Positions 1 through 13,019 are shown, counted from the first letter of the stretch. The stretch: DNA of 64,000 nucleotides from Henckelia pumila (GCF_033568475.1 NC_133121.1:134076375-134140374), one strand, 5' to 3'. Numbers and translations are program-made. The notes: generated by a model not told the origin, from the letters alone.

Positions 1-346
1 TCGGTATTTTTACGTGGTTTGTCTCAAATATCTTTAAAAAGCTTTGAAAATCAGTATTCATATGGGGTAAAAATGTTTAATTTATATATATTGACCTTCA
101 AAATATGAGAGAGTGAGAGTTGAAATATAAATCTCAATTTGTGAATACCAAAACCGCTACTATGTGAGAAATGCTTGATGTTTTTTATTACTCTGTTTTA
201 AAAACTAGCTTTTAAAATTTATATGTTTTTTGGCTTCACATGAGACGCACATGAACGCTAGTTAGATATAGGTAGTATTTGGGATAGCTTTTAAAAAATA
301 TTTCTCATCTTTACTTTCACAAAATTTTGAACTTTGGTGAAATTTT

Positions 347-662
347 GAGCCTGTTTGGATACAAAAGTTATTGGTTTAAAAAAATATTTAAATACGTCCA
401 GCTTTTTAAAGTATTTTTATTAAAAAGAGCAGAAGCAGTTTTAGTGTTGAATAAATGTTAAAAAGGTGATTTTTTAAATTAAAAATAAGGAGAAGCCAAA
501 AAGCCAAAATTTCTGGCTTTTAAATAAGCATTTATTTGAACTTAAATAATTGTTTTTTTAAAAAACGGCAATTGTAACCAAACACATAAATTTTTAATAA
601 AATCATTTTTTTAAAAAAAATAAGTGATTTTTCTAAACTATCTACTGTTCCCAAACAAGCTC
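347..662. repeat. Probable MITE with GAGCCTGTTTGG ends
   Basis: The left end GAGCCTGTTTGGA is an imperfect inverted match to the right end CCCAAACAAGCTC. The interior is non-coding, AT-rich and rich in short self-complementary runs. The flanking trinucleotides (TTT and TTA) are only a weak candidate target duplication, so the superfamily is not assigned. PIF/Harbinger-like or hAT-like are both possible. Confidence 0.5.
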
Positions 663-1070
663 TTAGTGAAGGAAAATATAAGAAGTGCTTCCTAAAAGCT
701 CTCTCAAACACTACGATAATAAAAGATACGTATAGCATGTGATGCATAAATTGCTAATTAGTTTTCGGCAATCCCATTCAGCTATTTTTTTTTAAGTACC
801 TATGTTTATATTTTCAAACACTTACTTAATAGTGCATCCATGAATATATGTTTCACGAGTCGAGTTTAGCACATTATCTTCATATGTACATCTAACAATT
901 CATATTTATTTGTACGTATGAGATCCATGTGTTTTTAAACTCCACGTGAGATCCATATGTCATATATAATGCAACTTATGAGTTATGACATAAAGCTAAA
1001 ATTTAATGAAATATCATTTGGCTGTCTTTAGTACAAATTAAAATCACATTAAAGAGTCAAAAGGAGAAAT

Positions 1071-1108
1071 TAATTAATTAATTAATAAATAAATAAATAA
1101 ATAAATAA
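1071..1108. repeat. Simple repeat (TTAA)n/(TAAA)n
   Basis: Tandem TTAA units pass into tandem TAAA units. This is a simple sequence repeat with no sign of function. Confidence 0.8.
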
Positions 1109-2172
1109 AAATTACTTGATTCATTACATTTATTTATGAACATCTCTTATCTGTTTCTATTATTAATGTCGAGATATATATTGATGATAACTACTTTTGG
1201 TCATTCGCACCAAAAATTTTCCCAAATTATCTCTTCCCCATAAATATCGTTACTTTTTAAATAAAAAAAAAACATAATAAATGAATAATTAAAAAATCAT
1301 AAAAAATTAGAATTTCAAACATTAAATTTAAATAAAAATTACCCTAATTTCATTATATAGTTCATATAAATATCTACAACAGATAAATAAAAACTATATT
1401 TTGATTTAAAAAATTTAATTTTCGTACGCACATTATGTGCAAAATTGACTAGGTGTTATTAATATCAACAAACTCACTCGTCTTAATCAGCAATTCAGCA
1501 TTAAAATTAACCATACCAAAAAGAGAAATCCCAAAATGGAGAAATTAAATGAGAGGGTTTTTCCGAGTGTCATAATTATCATAGTGTAAATGTTAATTCA
1601 TCTTATTGAATTAAACTATCATCACATCATCCATAATAAATTAAACTATAAAACAAGAAATAGTCTAACATCCCAATAGAAAAATCAGCATCCCAAATAT
1701 ACAAGTGTTATTCGTTTTCCACGTTGATAAAAAAAAATCATGGAGAAAACAAAGTTTAGAATCAAATAACAAGTTAGAAAAGATACGTACCTCTAACACT
1801 GTGTTTGAAACAAAAGATCTCCATAAGATTTGGTGGGATTTAGAATTACAAATACTATTTTATAGTGGTTGGTGAAATGAGATTTCGAAAGACGTTGATA
1901 TTCAATAGGATTTCATGAGATTTTATTTAACCGAATGAAATTCTTATGAAATTGGTCGGATTTCGCGGAATTTCATAGAATTTGAGTTTTAAAAATAATA
2001 ATTTTTCTAAAAAAATTAAATTTATATAACTTATTCATAGACTTTAAGTTTTCTTTGCAAATTTTACAAAACATAATTTATCTAAAAATTTATATTATCA
2101 ATTCACACTATTATATTTAAAATTTCTACCAAAAACAAAAAAAAAATTAAATTAATTATATGGATTTGAAAT

Positions 2173-3118
2173 CAGGGTCGTCTCCAAAAAATTGGAGGCC
2201 CCAAACTAACTTATGGTCAATATAAATTTAAATTATCAACTAAATCATCATATTCAAGATTAACTACCATATTTTTTTTCAATAGACAATATTGTCAAAC
2301 CGTTCAATCTATATTGTGACATAGTTGATCGTAGTAAGTTCTTTATATCAACTTCAGCTTGGAGAAATTTTTTTCAGTAGAAGCTACCGTAACCGGTATG
2401 GTTAATAATATCCTATAAGATATCCAAACATTAGGAAACCCATGATGTAAATAAAAATAAATAAAATAAAATGTATTCTTTTCCTCGTCATAATTCACAG
2501 TGCGAATTTAAACAAACAAATAAAAAAATAATTTAAATGTTAACAAATATTTATTGTTGATATGAGATTTAAAGTACTAACCGCAATACACAAACATACA
2601 ATAAAAATTAAATTCAATAAAAAAAAGGTCATGATAATTGACTCAATTTGAGCAATATACTCACCTAAATAAAACAATTTAACGAAAAAATAACTTTATA
2701 TCTAATAAAAAGTTTTTTTTTCTTTTTTACGAAAAAAAAAAGGAGCAAAAACACAAAGATTGACAATGTTTAATTTTTTAAACAAATCATTAGAGACTCA
2801 TGACCTATCTAGAGTTTTGAATATAAAATTTCAAAAAAAATAAATATATATATATATATATAGAGTTTTGATATTGTGGGCACCTATTATGTGCACTTAT
2901 GTGTGCACTTGCTGATGTGGCGTTCACTTATTGGATGTAAATGATGTCACGTCAGCGGTGCACACATAAGTGCACATCATGGATGATCACAATGTCAAAT
3001 ATATATATATATATATTTATTATATATATATATATTTATATAATACAATATATTTTTTAAAAAAATTTGAGGCCCACTTAAGGGGAGATCCTAGGCAGCC
3101 GCCTAGGTGGCCGGCCTG
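2173..3118. mobile_element. Non-autonomous hAT element with 8-bp TSD
   Basis: The element starts CAGGGTCG and ends CGGCCTG, so both ends read CAGG inward. It is flanked by a perfect 8-bp direct repeat, TTTGAAAT, at 2165-2172 and 3119-3126. An 8-bp duplication with CAGG-type termini is the signature of hAT transposons. No transposase is encoded in the 946 bp, so it is non-autonomous. The subterminal region near 3090-3118 is GC-rich (GGCAGCCGCCTAGG), as is common for hAT ends. A smaller MITE (2863-2999) in a TA microsatellite lies inside it. Confidence 0.75.
2863..2999. mobile_element. Short inverted-repeat MITE in a (TA)n tract, copy 1
   Basis: A 137-bp element is flanked on both sides by TA microsatellite (2845-2862 and from 3000). 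The left end reads AGAGTTTTGATATTGTGGGCACC. The right end, read inward on the other strand, gives TTTGACATTGTGATCATC. Further in, TGTGCACTTATGTGTGCAC occurs in inverted orientation. Its outer sequence matches the ends of the element at 49077-49250, which also sits in a TA tract. Insertion into TA repeats resembles the Micron class of MITEs. Confidence 0.65.
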
Positions 3119-3126
3119 TTTGAAAT

Positions 3127-5580
3127 CCAAATCTATTTCAAATTTAATTTTTTATTTATCCAAACACATAGTAAATATGAAGACTGAATTATATATAACA
3201 ATCATAAAAAGAAAATAAAACACGTATGATCGAGACAGCAGAAAGAGTAATACGTAAATTTTGCAACAAAATTCTCTTCACAGATAAATCGACATCATAA
3301 AATAAAAAAAATAAAAAATCTGGAGTAGTGCCAGTTTTCATGTTCAAACTTTGGAATAAATGGTCGGGGACACATGTCACCCTAATCCAACAATTGGAAA
3401 ATCCGACAGTGGAAACATCCAATCAGTTTTGTTTCGATGGTCTGTTTGCCTTAATTCTATTATGCAAACGTATGTTCAAATCAAAATCATATACGTGGCC
3501 TCGATCCTTTGGTTAGTTACTGCAAAGGGTCGGCATGTGTAAACATGCGATCGACGTGTCAAAAGAGACACACATCGACATTCGACTGCTTGTTTCCAAT
3601 ACCGTGGATATGTAGATAGATACTTTCGCCATTTTTATAATGGCTTCTCCGATGTTGTATATACGGGCATTATCGATCATTCATATATAACCATTCATAT
3701 GTTGTTATATGCATGATTTAAATATTTATGTGTTTTGCTGATTTGCCGACGTCATCTTCGATTGCTGACGTCAGTCGCTCGTTGATAACATGCTTGATAT
3801 TTTTCAATGTCATTTTGGTATTTCTAGAATCGCGTATTCGCGTTCACATTCCGTCGAAATAAATCCGAAAGCCAAAAAAAAAATATTCAAAGTTAGTGTT
3901 CTGAAAGTACCAAACTTCGAAATTTTGGTGGATCTAAACCCAAAATTATGAAAATTTAATGGGAAAAAAATTCCTAAATATATTATATTGAAGTAATTTA
4001 GTTATACAATGTATTTGGATGTCGATTAATTATAGATCATCTCACAATGAGATTTTAAATTTAAAACTAAGTATCATATTCGAAATTCAATTATAATAAA
4101 TCTCTTAGTAATGTAAAAAAAAAAAGCATTTGGACGTACTATTTTAATTATGTTATATCATGGTAGAAGGTGAAATTGTTCCAAGATCATAAAGGCATGT
4201 TCCTATTACGTGTTGTTGCATGGCTCGAGGACTCCCATAAATATAGGCCAATGTCGCTTCTTGGTATTTAAAATAAGGCGTAAATCAATTCTTTGGGTGA
4301 TTCAACGTATTAGGAATGGGATGAAAAATAAAATGCAAGAATTGGATTTATTTACAACACCCTCGAGCTCCGCGAAGAGTAATACTATATAGGTTCAATG
4401 TATTTTGCTTCATTATTAATTTTCAAAAGTTCTCTTTTTTTCTTTGTATAAAAACAAACTTTGATATAATAAATAAACATTTGAACGTAAGAGATGAAAA
4501 ATCACGTCAATCTAATTATTCGGATACAAATAATTTGCACTCGGTGAAAACTGAAAAAACAATATCATTTACCGTGTAAACGAAATGGTTTTATTGAAAC
4601 TCATACATTTTTGTTTTGAATTGAGATGATGATCATCTCAGTTCAAATAAAAAACTATATAAACTCGAATCAAAACGAAGTCGTTTCACTTGCACAATAC
4701 CATATGTCGTTTACCTAATTATTCTTCGTATATAACAAATGGTTGTTCAACGCCATATGGGGCATTGGGGTTTACTGAAAGAAATGTTGTTCGAAAGCGA
4801 AAAGCAAAACCAAAAACGTTACACTAAAAAACAGAATGCGGTTTAGGACTTGGACGTGCGTGTCGAACAATGAGAGGGTTTGGTAATTTGGGCCTAACCA
4901 GACAACAGAAATAACGGGCGGGTCCAGTGGCAGCAGCCAATCAGATTACCCCTTTGGGCCCACGTAACCAATCCAACTCATTGCTGCCACTTATTCTAAT
5001 TCTTTTTTATTGCTTTTTTTCTTGCAAAAAAAAGCTAAGGTGTGTAGAACTTTATAAACACATGTCGACTCACCATGATATATATATATATATATATGAT
5101 CAATAAATTTTAATTGAATAATGCTACATAAAGTGTATCGTTATTTATATAGATTATATCTGAAATTTTGTTATTATATTGCAGAATTTTATAATTTAAA
5201 TATAATTAGATTTTGACAAATGAAATTTATGTCAAATATATTGTGATGCAAGATTTATATACAAATATTAATGTACATGTAATATCATTCTTTTAAATTT
5301 CATCATGAACTTGAACGGTTTGACTATTTAACAAATACTTCCCAAAATAATGTTTGCAAATCTTATTTTATACTATGAAATTGAATATTGTTTTAAAAAA
5401 TTAATATGCTCTAAGCTCCAAAAGTTAACCGTTCCTCTAAATTTCTAACATTGAATGTGAAGATGACCCAAAATGGGATATCCCAAGAATAATCAAGTTC
5501 GACTTGTAGTCACGAAAAAATAAAAAAAGAAATATACACAGTAATACAAATTTAAAGTGTCGTTCAAATTTGAGAAGCTC
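3127..5580. other. Intergenic DNA upstream of the PB1 gene
   Basis: No gene is supported. The first part (3200-3620) is less AT-rich than its surroundings, but its open frames (about 60-77 codons) overlap on both strands and show no family resemblance. A TA microsatellite lies near 5077-5097. The last 700 bp contain a CCAAT motif near 4938 and CACGT cores near 4960, and probably include the distal promoter of the PB1 gene. Confidence 0.5.
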
Positions 5581-5589
5581 TATAAATAG
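5581..5589 (+). promoter_or_regulatory. TATA box of the PB1-domain gene
   Basis: TATAAATAG lies 124 bp upstream of the ATG at 5705. It is followed by a pyrimidine-rich leader (about 5618-5680) typical of plant 5' untranslated regions. This supports both the start codon and a leader of roughly 90 nt. Confidence 0.7.
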
Positions 5590-5704
5590 GCCTCAAATTC
5601 ATTCCCAAGTCGTTTGCATTCCTCAGTTAAACATCTTCTCCTTCGTTTGATCTATCTTTTCTGCTATTCTCTCTGCAAAGAAGACTGAAGCTTTCGATCC
5701 AAGC

Positions 5705-6380
5705 ATGAACTGCACCGGTAGCATCAAGTTTCTATACAGTTACGGCGGCAAGATCATCCCTGGTTCCTCCGAGACATCGCTGCGCTACATCGGCGGTTAC
5801 ACTCGAGTACTCAACGTAGATCGTTGCGTTACCTTTTCAGGTGCTTTGATTCTTCTGTTCGTATGCGTTTTTTTTTAATTTTTTTTCCTGATTATTATCA
5901 GAAAATATGCGAACTATTGAATAGTGAGCTGATTTGTGTATTTAAATTACAGAGTTGATGGTGAAATTCGATGAATCGTGCGGATCCTCGATGCGTTTGA
6001 AGTGTAAGTTGCCGAGTGAGGATCTGGACATTTTGGTTTCGATCAGATCGGATGAAGATCTTCGAAATGTGATCGAAGAGTACGATAGAGTCTCGCCGGA
6101 ATCGAAAATCAGAGCCGTGCTTTTTCCGATCGAATCAAGGAAAAAAGCCTCCCCTCCGTCGTCTCCTATGTCCTGTTTCGACTTCCCTGCAGCTCCGAAA
6201 CCGCGTAGGAAAACCACGACCGCCTCCGTGTTCCATCGCGCAGCACCTCCGTGCGCGGCTGTGCACCATTTTTCCTCACCGGCGGTGAGATATCCTATCG
6301 CCGCAGGTAAATATCGGGGCTATCAAGGTTGGAGTTCAAGGCATTTACACCATGTCTCGCACCAAAACCATTCTCATTAA
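5705..6380 (+). CDS. PB1 (octicosapeptide/Phox/Bem1p) domain protein
   Basis: Two exons, 5705-5840 and 5953-6380, are joined across a GT-AG intron (TCAG/GTGC to ACAG/AGTT) and give a 187-aa protein. Residues about 6-95 form a PB1 domain. There is an early lysine in IKFLYSYGGKI, then the acidic OPCA-type segment PSEDLDILVSIRSDEDLRN followed by VIEEYD, then the closing strand KIRAVLFPI. The C-terminal half is low-complexity, rich in Pro, Ser, His and basic residues, and ends in a His/Ser tail. PB1 domains mediate protein-protein dimerisation; small plant PB1 proteins of this type mostly have no assigned function. The start is chosen because it precedes the domain directly and follows a good TATA box. 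No kinase or DNA-binding domain follows, so this is a stand-alone PB1 protein and not an ARF, NLP or kinase fragment. Confidence 0.88.
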
Positions 6381-8731
6381 TTAGTGTGTCTGCACAAACG
6401 ACGAAAAGGACGATGCTCATTGAATCCATTCAGCCATGGGAAATATAACAAGATGATTTCGATTTTTTGGGTTTTAAAATTTGAGCTGAGAAGAAGATTG
6501 AATTGCTATTGGGTGCGTTAATCGGAAAATTGGAGAGTTCATTTGGGATTGAGATTTAAGGCTCACGTGTGAGTGCTGAGGTGTTGTCTACGGTAGAGGC
6601 CTTAGTGGCTGATTTCCACGTCTGCCAATGCATATATAACACCGAATAAAAGTGCAATTTTTGTATAATTTTGCATCCATTTGTTATAAATATTTCATCT
6701 TAATAATGGTTCTCTTTGTTTATTTGTTTGTTTATTAGTATTTGTTATTAAATATTTCATCTTATTAATAACTCTTAATTTTTATGACGTACCAAACATT
6801 GAATTTTAAGGATTAGAAAAAAAAAAAAAAAGAATATCCATGGAGAATACATATGATAGCTAGATATCTAAAAGTCCAATTGTCTTTTTTTTTTTAATTA
6901 TAATTTTTGATTTAGCAAAATAATGAATCCATTTTGTATTTGATTCTAAGAAAACGGAGATAAATGGAAAAGGAACGAGAAAAATGATACTTTGGTTAAT
7001 AAGATTATTAAGTACTAATTTGTACTTTATTAAACTTCTTTCAATATTCTGTTGAATACCATTTCTTTTCTGTTTTTCCCTAACGGAACCATAATATATG
7101 TTAGCAAATTATATGAAAGAATTGTGAATGTTCTTAATTTAAGTTATCACGAATATTCAGTTTTAATTCACAATGTAACGAATTTTTATGTCAAATTTAA
7201 GTACCACTAATTAGTGTCAATATTGTCATTGCCATAGAAATATAATGATGGTGGTGATGCATATACGTGACGAACAAACTTACAGCTCACAGCCTAAAGG
7301 AATAAAACTTGTGATGTAAGGTAGTGACGAGCGTTGAGAAGCATAAATTGCGTGACACTGGAAAATTTGTCATTGTATGATATTTATAAATGCTTGTCCA
7401 TATATATACCCAAAAACCATGTCTATATTACTTTAAAAAAACAAGAAAATTTTTATTGTCAATGAACCAGCTGAGTCTAATAGTTAAAAATAAACCTTTC
7501 AAATACAGATATTTATATGTTGTTTCACCTCATTAATGTGTCAAAATTCAACGATTGAATTTCAAGATTCGGAGTGGCTTCTTCGTAAAAATATATAAGA
7601 ATATTAATGTAATTCAATGGTTTTAAGATAACATTGTGTAATTCTCGAATAATAGCATAGAGTTTGTCCTTTAATACACAGGAGATAAGAGTAATTTTTT
7701 TTATCAAATAAAACACACAGAGTAAGACCTACATGAATTTTTCAAAACCGAAAGTAAACTCGACCACAAGACACCTATATGTTTTAAGGCACCGTTTGGT
7801 TCGTGTGATGTGATAATTGATGGATAAATAAAAGAATGATAACTAAATGAAATATATAGATAATTAATAGGATATGATAAAATATATTATGTTTGGTACA
7901 TATGATTATTGAGATATGATAAGATATATTGTATTTGGTGTGATTTATATTTGATTGATTAAATTAAAAAATTTGTATGTTATTCCTATAATGCCCTTGG
8001 GGTTTTTTTAATTTTTTTTAAATATTTTACATGGGTTTTATTCGCATCCACCCGAAAGAGTCCTCTATTTTTTCCTCTGAAAAACCACGAAGCTTCTTCT
8101 TCTCCAAAAAAAATTAAGATCTTCTCGCCTCCCAGCTTCATTCCATTGAAGAAATCGGACCTTCGGAAGATTGTTGCAAAAATTTGATGCTATTATTGGT
8201 AAGCCATAATATATTTCACAATAAAATCTCAAATTTGCACATTACAAATTTCCTGACCGTTAACCTAAAATTTTGCCGTCATGTCCTCAATCTGCGCCAA
8301 GTAACCAAAATTCCAGCCACATCATATTTTTTTCTTCGTGTTTGACATATCGGCAGCCATTTTATCGTGAAATTTTCGGTACCCATGTTGTTGGAGATAA
8401 AAGGATACGTCCTTACTCTGATAATTGGTGATTATTTGATAGTAATTGGTCTAATATTTTATTAATTAACCACTATTGGCCTACCTACAATAATAAATAA
8501 TATTTTAATATAAACCTACAATAATAAATAATATTTTAATATAAAAAATAATATTATTTCATAGGTGACTCAAATAGAATATCCATATCACAAAATTGAC
8601 CTATGAAATCATTCAAAATCATTGAATTCTTGTTTACAACAATCAAATATAACTCTCACAACAAGATACTGAAGATAAAGAATTCTTCTACTTCCCCGGT
8701 AGAATGCAGGGGTTGCAAATTTACACACATT
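6381..8731. other. Intergenic DNA with repeat fragments
   Basis: No gene is supported. The 3' flank of the PB1 gene is followed by AT-rich DNA. At about 7791 a typical MITE start (GGCACCGTTTGGTTCGTGTG) opens a TGATATGATAAGATAT-rich segment, but no matching right terminus is visible. At 8489-8545 a unit containing CCTACAATAATAAATAA is directly duplicated (about 31 bp, two copies). The segment next to 8732 should hold the 3' untranslated region of the minus-strand gene. Confidence 0.5.
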
Positions 8732-11119
8732 TCAACGAGTTTCCTGATCGAATTCGTCGCCTTCCGACTCCTCGGCATTGTCAGCGTCGTCGTCATCTGC
8801 CTCATTGTCAGCATCTTCTTTATCATTATCAGCAGTGGCCTTCCCAATGATGATCACGTTGTTACATGCCTTTCTAATTTCATTACACTACAGATGCAAC
8901 AAACATAAATGCAAGAAAATTCAGCCATGAGAAGTAAATCACTGGAATGATTTGAGAAGGTAGATGCCAGTAAACAGTTAAGAATATGTTCTATGTTGGT
9001 TTAAAGCCATTCCATGCACTTTAAGGGGCAACGACTTCAGAACTTTATAGCGTAAAAAGTATGTATGACTGGAGACTTCTCAAGCCTTGTTGGACTTAAA
9101 ACGTGGTAGTTCTTTTCAACACTAAGCCACCACTTCGTGTGACGAATACGAGTCTGCATCATTGTTTCATCCAGCGTGCGGCTCAAGTTCAATGATAATT
9201 GAAGTTGAAAATTATTCTGTTACTTGTATGTTTAAGCTCATTATCTTCGTATTATAGATCCTCAATTATCTTGTTCTAGGAGCCAAGCGGAGCCTAAGTA
9301 TAATGTATCTCAAGTTTACAGAGAAAACTATCCCTGTTCTCCTCAAAAACATAATTTTCTGAGAGAAGCCGTTTAGCTTACTTTCTTTTTCCACTTAGTC
9401 AAATCGTTGTGGATGATTTGAGAGGACGGAGCAACAGTTCTCTACCTATTCTGTTCTGAAGACTGTAGCCTGGTTAATAATCTCAAAATTAGGACGATGA
9501 AAGTATATTATAACTAGCTGATTGTCAAAACCAATACGAAAGAATTCCAAAAGCATCACATACTTGTATATCTCATGTTCCATTTTCTCAAAACCTTGTC
9601 AAAAAGCTCCAACCTCCATGTGTGTATGTTATGAGTCTTGTGACCCATGAGCAATGAAAACTTAACAAACAAACTCACTTAAGTTTCAGCTATACTCAAC
9701 ATCTAAGCCTACTACATTGACCATAGATGATTAGCACCTTACAGATGCCTCAAAAGTCAAAAATCAAATTGAGGATCAGAAGTTCACCGACCAGATTATC
9801 CCAGTGAGTACCAAAACAAAGAAAATGTACAAGATTTCTTCGATTTTTCTTGGATGTAGGGAGATTTGAAGTTCAAACAATCGCTTCCCTACGTCATCTG
9901 ATAACCATGACCCACACCATTTATAATGTGATCTAAACTCGTGCCTCATGTATATAAACACTGGAAAACCATATATTTGATTTCTTAATCAGAAGGTCAC
10001 TGATGTCATACTTCCCCTAATATGTTTCTTTACACATTTACTAGGAATGTTATCATTGTGATTAGATTAAATATCATCGTCACTCCGACTAGTACCAAAC
10101 TTCTCGGGTTAGCTATCCACTCTTTCATCTACATATCTCTATGTTAAAAGGAGAACAAAGTAATCCCCGGATCACTGATATGCATGATCAAATAATGCAT
10201 CGCCTTCAGATTAAAACTTCAATGCTTAAGACCGCAGAATCGAATCCTCCCCATTCAATTCTTAAGCAGTTGAAATTGGTCAACTCTGCAGAAAACATTT
10301 AGCATCTAATGGTCTACCAAATTATCAATTAACTAATTGTCTAATCATTACTATAATTGCAATTTTTTATGAAGCTCCATTAATAGGAGTTAATGATATT
10401 TTGAAGTTTTTCGAAATTGTGATGCCTGTCAATTGGCCACAACGGCTTTCTCTGTTTTGTCCCGAAGATACCCGTGAAATGATAGATAATATCAGAGCTC
10501 CGTCTGTGGTTGTTCACTTCGTTTGGTGATACACTCACAAGGACAAACAAACTTGCAGAACACAGATGAATTGCTTATAATTTAGATTAAGCAACCAAAT
10601 TCAGTTCCCACATTAATGGCAAACCCAAAATGCATAATAACTATTCTTTCATATCATGTACATAAAATAATACAAACGAATAAAGGGAGCCAAAATCATT
10701 AATCTAAATTAATTTTCTCAACCAAAAACTATCGGTCTTTTATCTCAAAAAGCATAACCCTATTGCGAACCCTTCAAACCACAAACCGCAGAATTACGTC
10801 CCAATAAAAAAAATAGATCCAACCCATATCTCCATCTTTAGTTTCAAGAGAAAAAATGCCCAAACATAAATAAAAACATCGAAATTTTCCACACTTGACC
10901 TCGAAACTAACAGGTAGCGTATAAAATCAATGAAATGAAACAAAAAATGACCTTTTCTTCGTACTCGGATTCTTCCATGGCGAGAAGGAGCTCGTCGTTT
11001 TGGGGGTGAGGCCACTGAGCAGGGAGCAAGTACGAAGTGGGAATGATGCGTGTGGACCATGGATATTCAGCCATGAACGCCGGGAATTGCTGCATTTTTT
11101 CAAATTCGAACTCGGCCAC
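8732..11119 (-). CDS. Small acidic conserved plant protein of unknown function
   Basis: On the minus strand, exon 1 (11119-10952, 56 codons) ends AAG/GTCATT. It joins exon 2 (8887-8732), which follows the acceptor CTGTAG. The reading frame stays open and gives a 107-aa protein. The N-terminal half is aromatic and proline-rich (FPAFMAEYPWSTRIIPTSY, then LLPAQWPHPQ). A short helical acidic stretch (ELLLAMEESEYEEKCNEIRK) spans the splice junction. The C-terminus is strongly acidic (DADNEADDDDADNAEESEGDEF). I recognise the pattern as a conserved plant-only small protein, but I know no function for it. The acidic tail could suit a chaperone-like or nuclear protein; that is speculation. The 2.06-kb intron (8888-10951) contains no other coding sequence that I can support. 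Confidence 0.75.
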
Positions 11120-13019
11120 CGTAGCGGAAGAATCCTAATCTTATATCCTTGGTGGGTCACGATCATAATGGGCCCAGCCCATTAACTTCAGAGCCTGCCC
11201 AATAACCTGATGATAATGGCAAGTTTTTATTTTTTTTTAAGGGGGAAAAATTTATTATGGTCATGCTAGAATCTAGATGTACATTTTAAGTTTTATACGA
11301 GATGAAATTTTTTATTTTCAAGAGTAACATATAATAAAAATATATAAAAATAATAATGGGTCTTCGTGAGATAATCTCATAGATATTTATCCGTGAGATA
11401 TGGTCAACTATTCAACTCTGTCCATTTTTACAACTAAAATGTATTGTTTTCGGCATAAAAATTTTTGTGTAAAAAGAGTCATTTTATATGTATAATTAAT
11501 GTTACAGCTTTATCTTTGAAATTATAAAATTATCCCAAATACTTTAATTGAAATATCTCGTGACTCTCGTCATTGAGATAGTTTTGTAATTTAAAATATA
11601 ATGTATAACAGTGTGTATAACCTTCGTTTTACATATAATGTTTTTCAAATAAACGATGGATTCAATGATGTTTTTATAATTTATCACGCAAAAAGCCAAA
11701 AACCTAATGTATATACTCGGATATTTTCAAATTAATAATGGCGTGGAGAAATCAAAATTAGTTATTTCCAGGAAGAAGTGTATATTTTTTTTACTTTGCA
11801 TTTTCAAGTGCATTAATAAGCTAAGATAAGCTAATCTAGTTGACTTGCCCACAGAAAAGGAATTTGCGTAGTTACAACTAACGAAATTATTGATCAAAAT
11901 TAGTTAAAAATAAATGTTTGGAATTGATTTCTCTGAACGGGTGTCGGTCAGCTAGATCTTAAGAAAATAATAACTTTATTTTTTTATTTAAACACTAAAA
12001 TAATAGCTATAGATTTTTTGTCACGGTTTTATTTATTTTAATAAAGCTAAATTCGATCAATATACATGAAATAAAATGGAAACTTTGACGTTGTGGGATA
12101 TCTAAATTGATTGACATAAGCTATTGTTGATTTAAGTCGGTATATTAATCAATTTGGTTCGTCAATGTGACATGCACCAATATACATTTATATTTGTAGC
12201 CGTCTTAATTTAACTGAACTAATATAAATATTAAAAAAATGAAAAAAATACTAATCACCTTAAAGAAGAAGAAATTCTCCTATTAATATAGTTGAAAAAT
12301 CATTATATCAGTTTAGAAAACAACCGTGTACCAATCACTAGTATCAATTCAAATATAAATCGGTTCAATTGAATAATTCTCTTGGTATTTTTCATGATAT
12401 ACATTTGAAGTAAAATTTTAACTCAGTGTATATGTGATCAAGATACATGAGATATGTGTGATAATAAAAAGTGACTGAGATATTTAACGTATGAGTTAAT
12501 AATTATTAGCTAAACAATCCATAATTATGTTATCCAATCCAATCCATCAAACAGTACCTAAACTTCGAGCCCCTCGTTTTCACACCTCTTTCTTATTTTA
12601 AAAGGGCGAAACAAAAATCGTCAATGCTATTGCTAATAAACGAGAACTTTGAGCATCGGTTACTGTGTAAACAAAAACTACGATATTCCAAATGTAATAG
12701 GGAGATGAACAAAAGTGAGAATTCAATGTATGTTAATAGTAATAGTAAAATAACACTTTATTTTTCAATAACAATACAAATAAGAAGACTTCAAAAATTA
12801 TATAATTATGACCAATCAATCATACTCAAAGAAGAGTTCCTGATTATATTATTGGAGTTGGTACCACTTTAGCCAACCTTGCCATGTGCGCCACATTGCT
12901 TCCAGTGCCCAACATTTACTTTCCAATAACATAAAAAGGTACCCAAATTACACCCCTCAAAAAATACATCATCCGATTCGATCCCCTCATTTTCTTGATA
13001 TTAATCCAATCATCTTGGC
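11120..13019. other. Intergenic DNA
   Basis: AT-rich with no convincing gene. The GTGAGAT-type palindromic sequence near 11365-11410 (GAGATAATCTCAT) resembles the GAGACGGTCTCACG repeat seen at 32620 and 18650. The remaining open frames are short and lack domains. The last 400 bp precede the small membrane-protein gene and may hold its promoter, but no clear TATA box decides it. Confidence 0.45.

Larger units (their letters stand above)
1..2164. other. AT-rich intergenic DNA
   Basis: No protein-coding gene is supported here. The open frames are short, AT-biased and lack recognisable domains. The stretch holds one probable MITE (347-662) and a simple repeat of TTAA/TAAA units near 1071-1108. 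From about 1795 a sequence beginning with CACTGTGTTTGAAAC looks like the left end of a further MITE, whose right end may be the CCAAACACATAG near 3159. That would place the hAT at 2173-3118 inside it. Confidence 0.6.

Noticed and set aside
3189..3542. Overlapping frames on both strands near 3.3 kb
   Set aside because: No conserved domain, no splice partners, and mutually overlapping. The locally lower AT content alone is not enough.
8603..8908. Plus-strand 101-codon hydrophobic frame
   Set aside because: It is the antisense of the acidic C-terminal exon of the minus-strand gene. Asp/Glu codons read backwards give Val/Ile/Phe-rich text.
10794..11166. Two further minus-strand frames overlapping exon 1 of the small acidic protein
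   Set aside because: Only the frame starting at 11119 joins across consensus splice sites into a sensible protein.
12624..12872. 82-codon plus frame upstream of the small membrane protein
   Set aside because: AT-driven Lys/Asn/Ile composition without any recognisable pattern.
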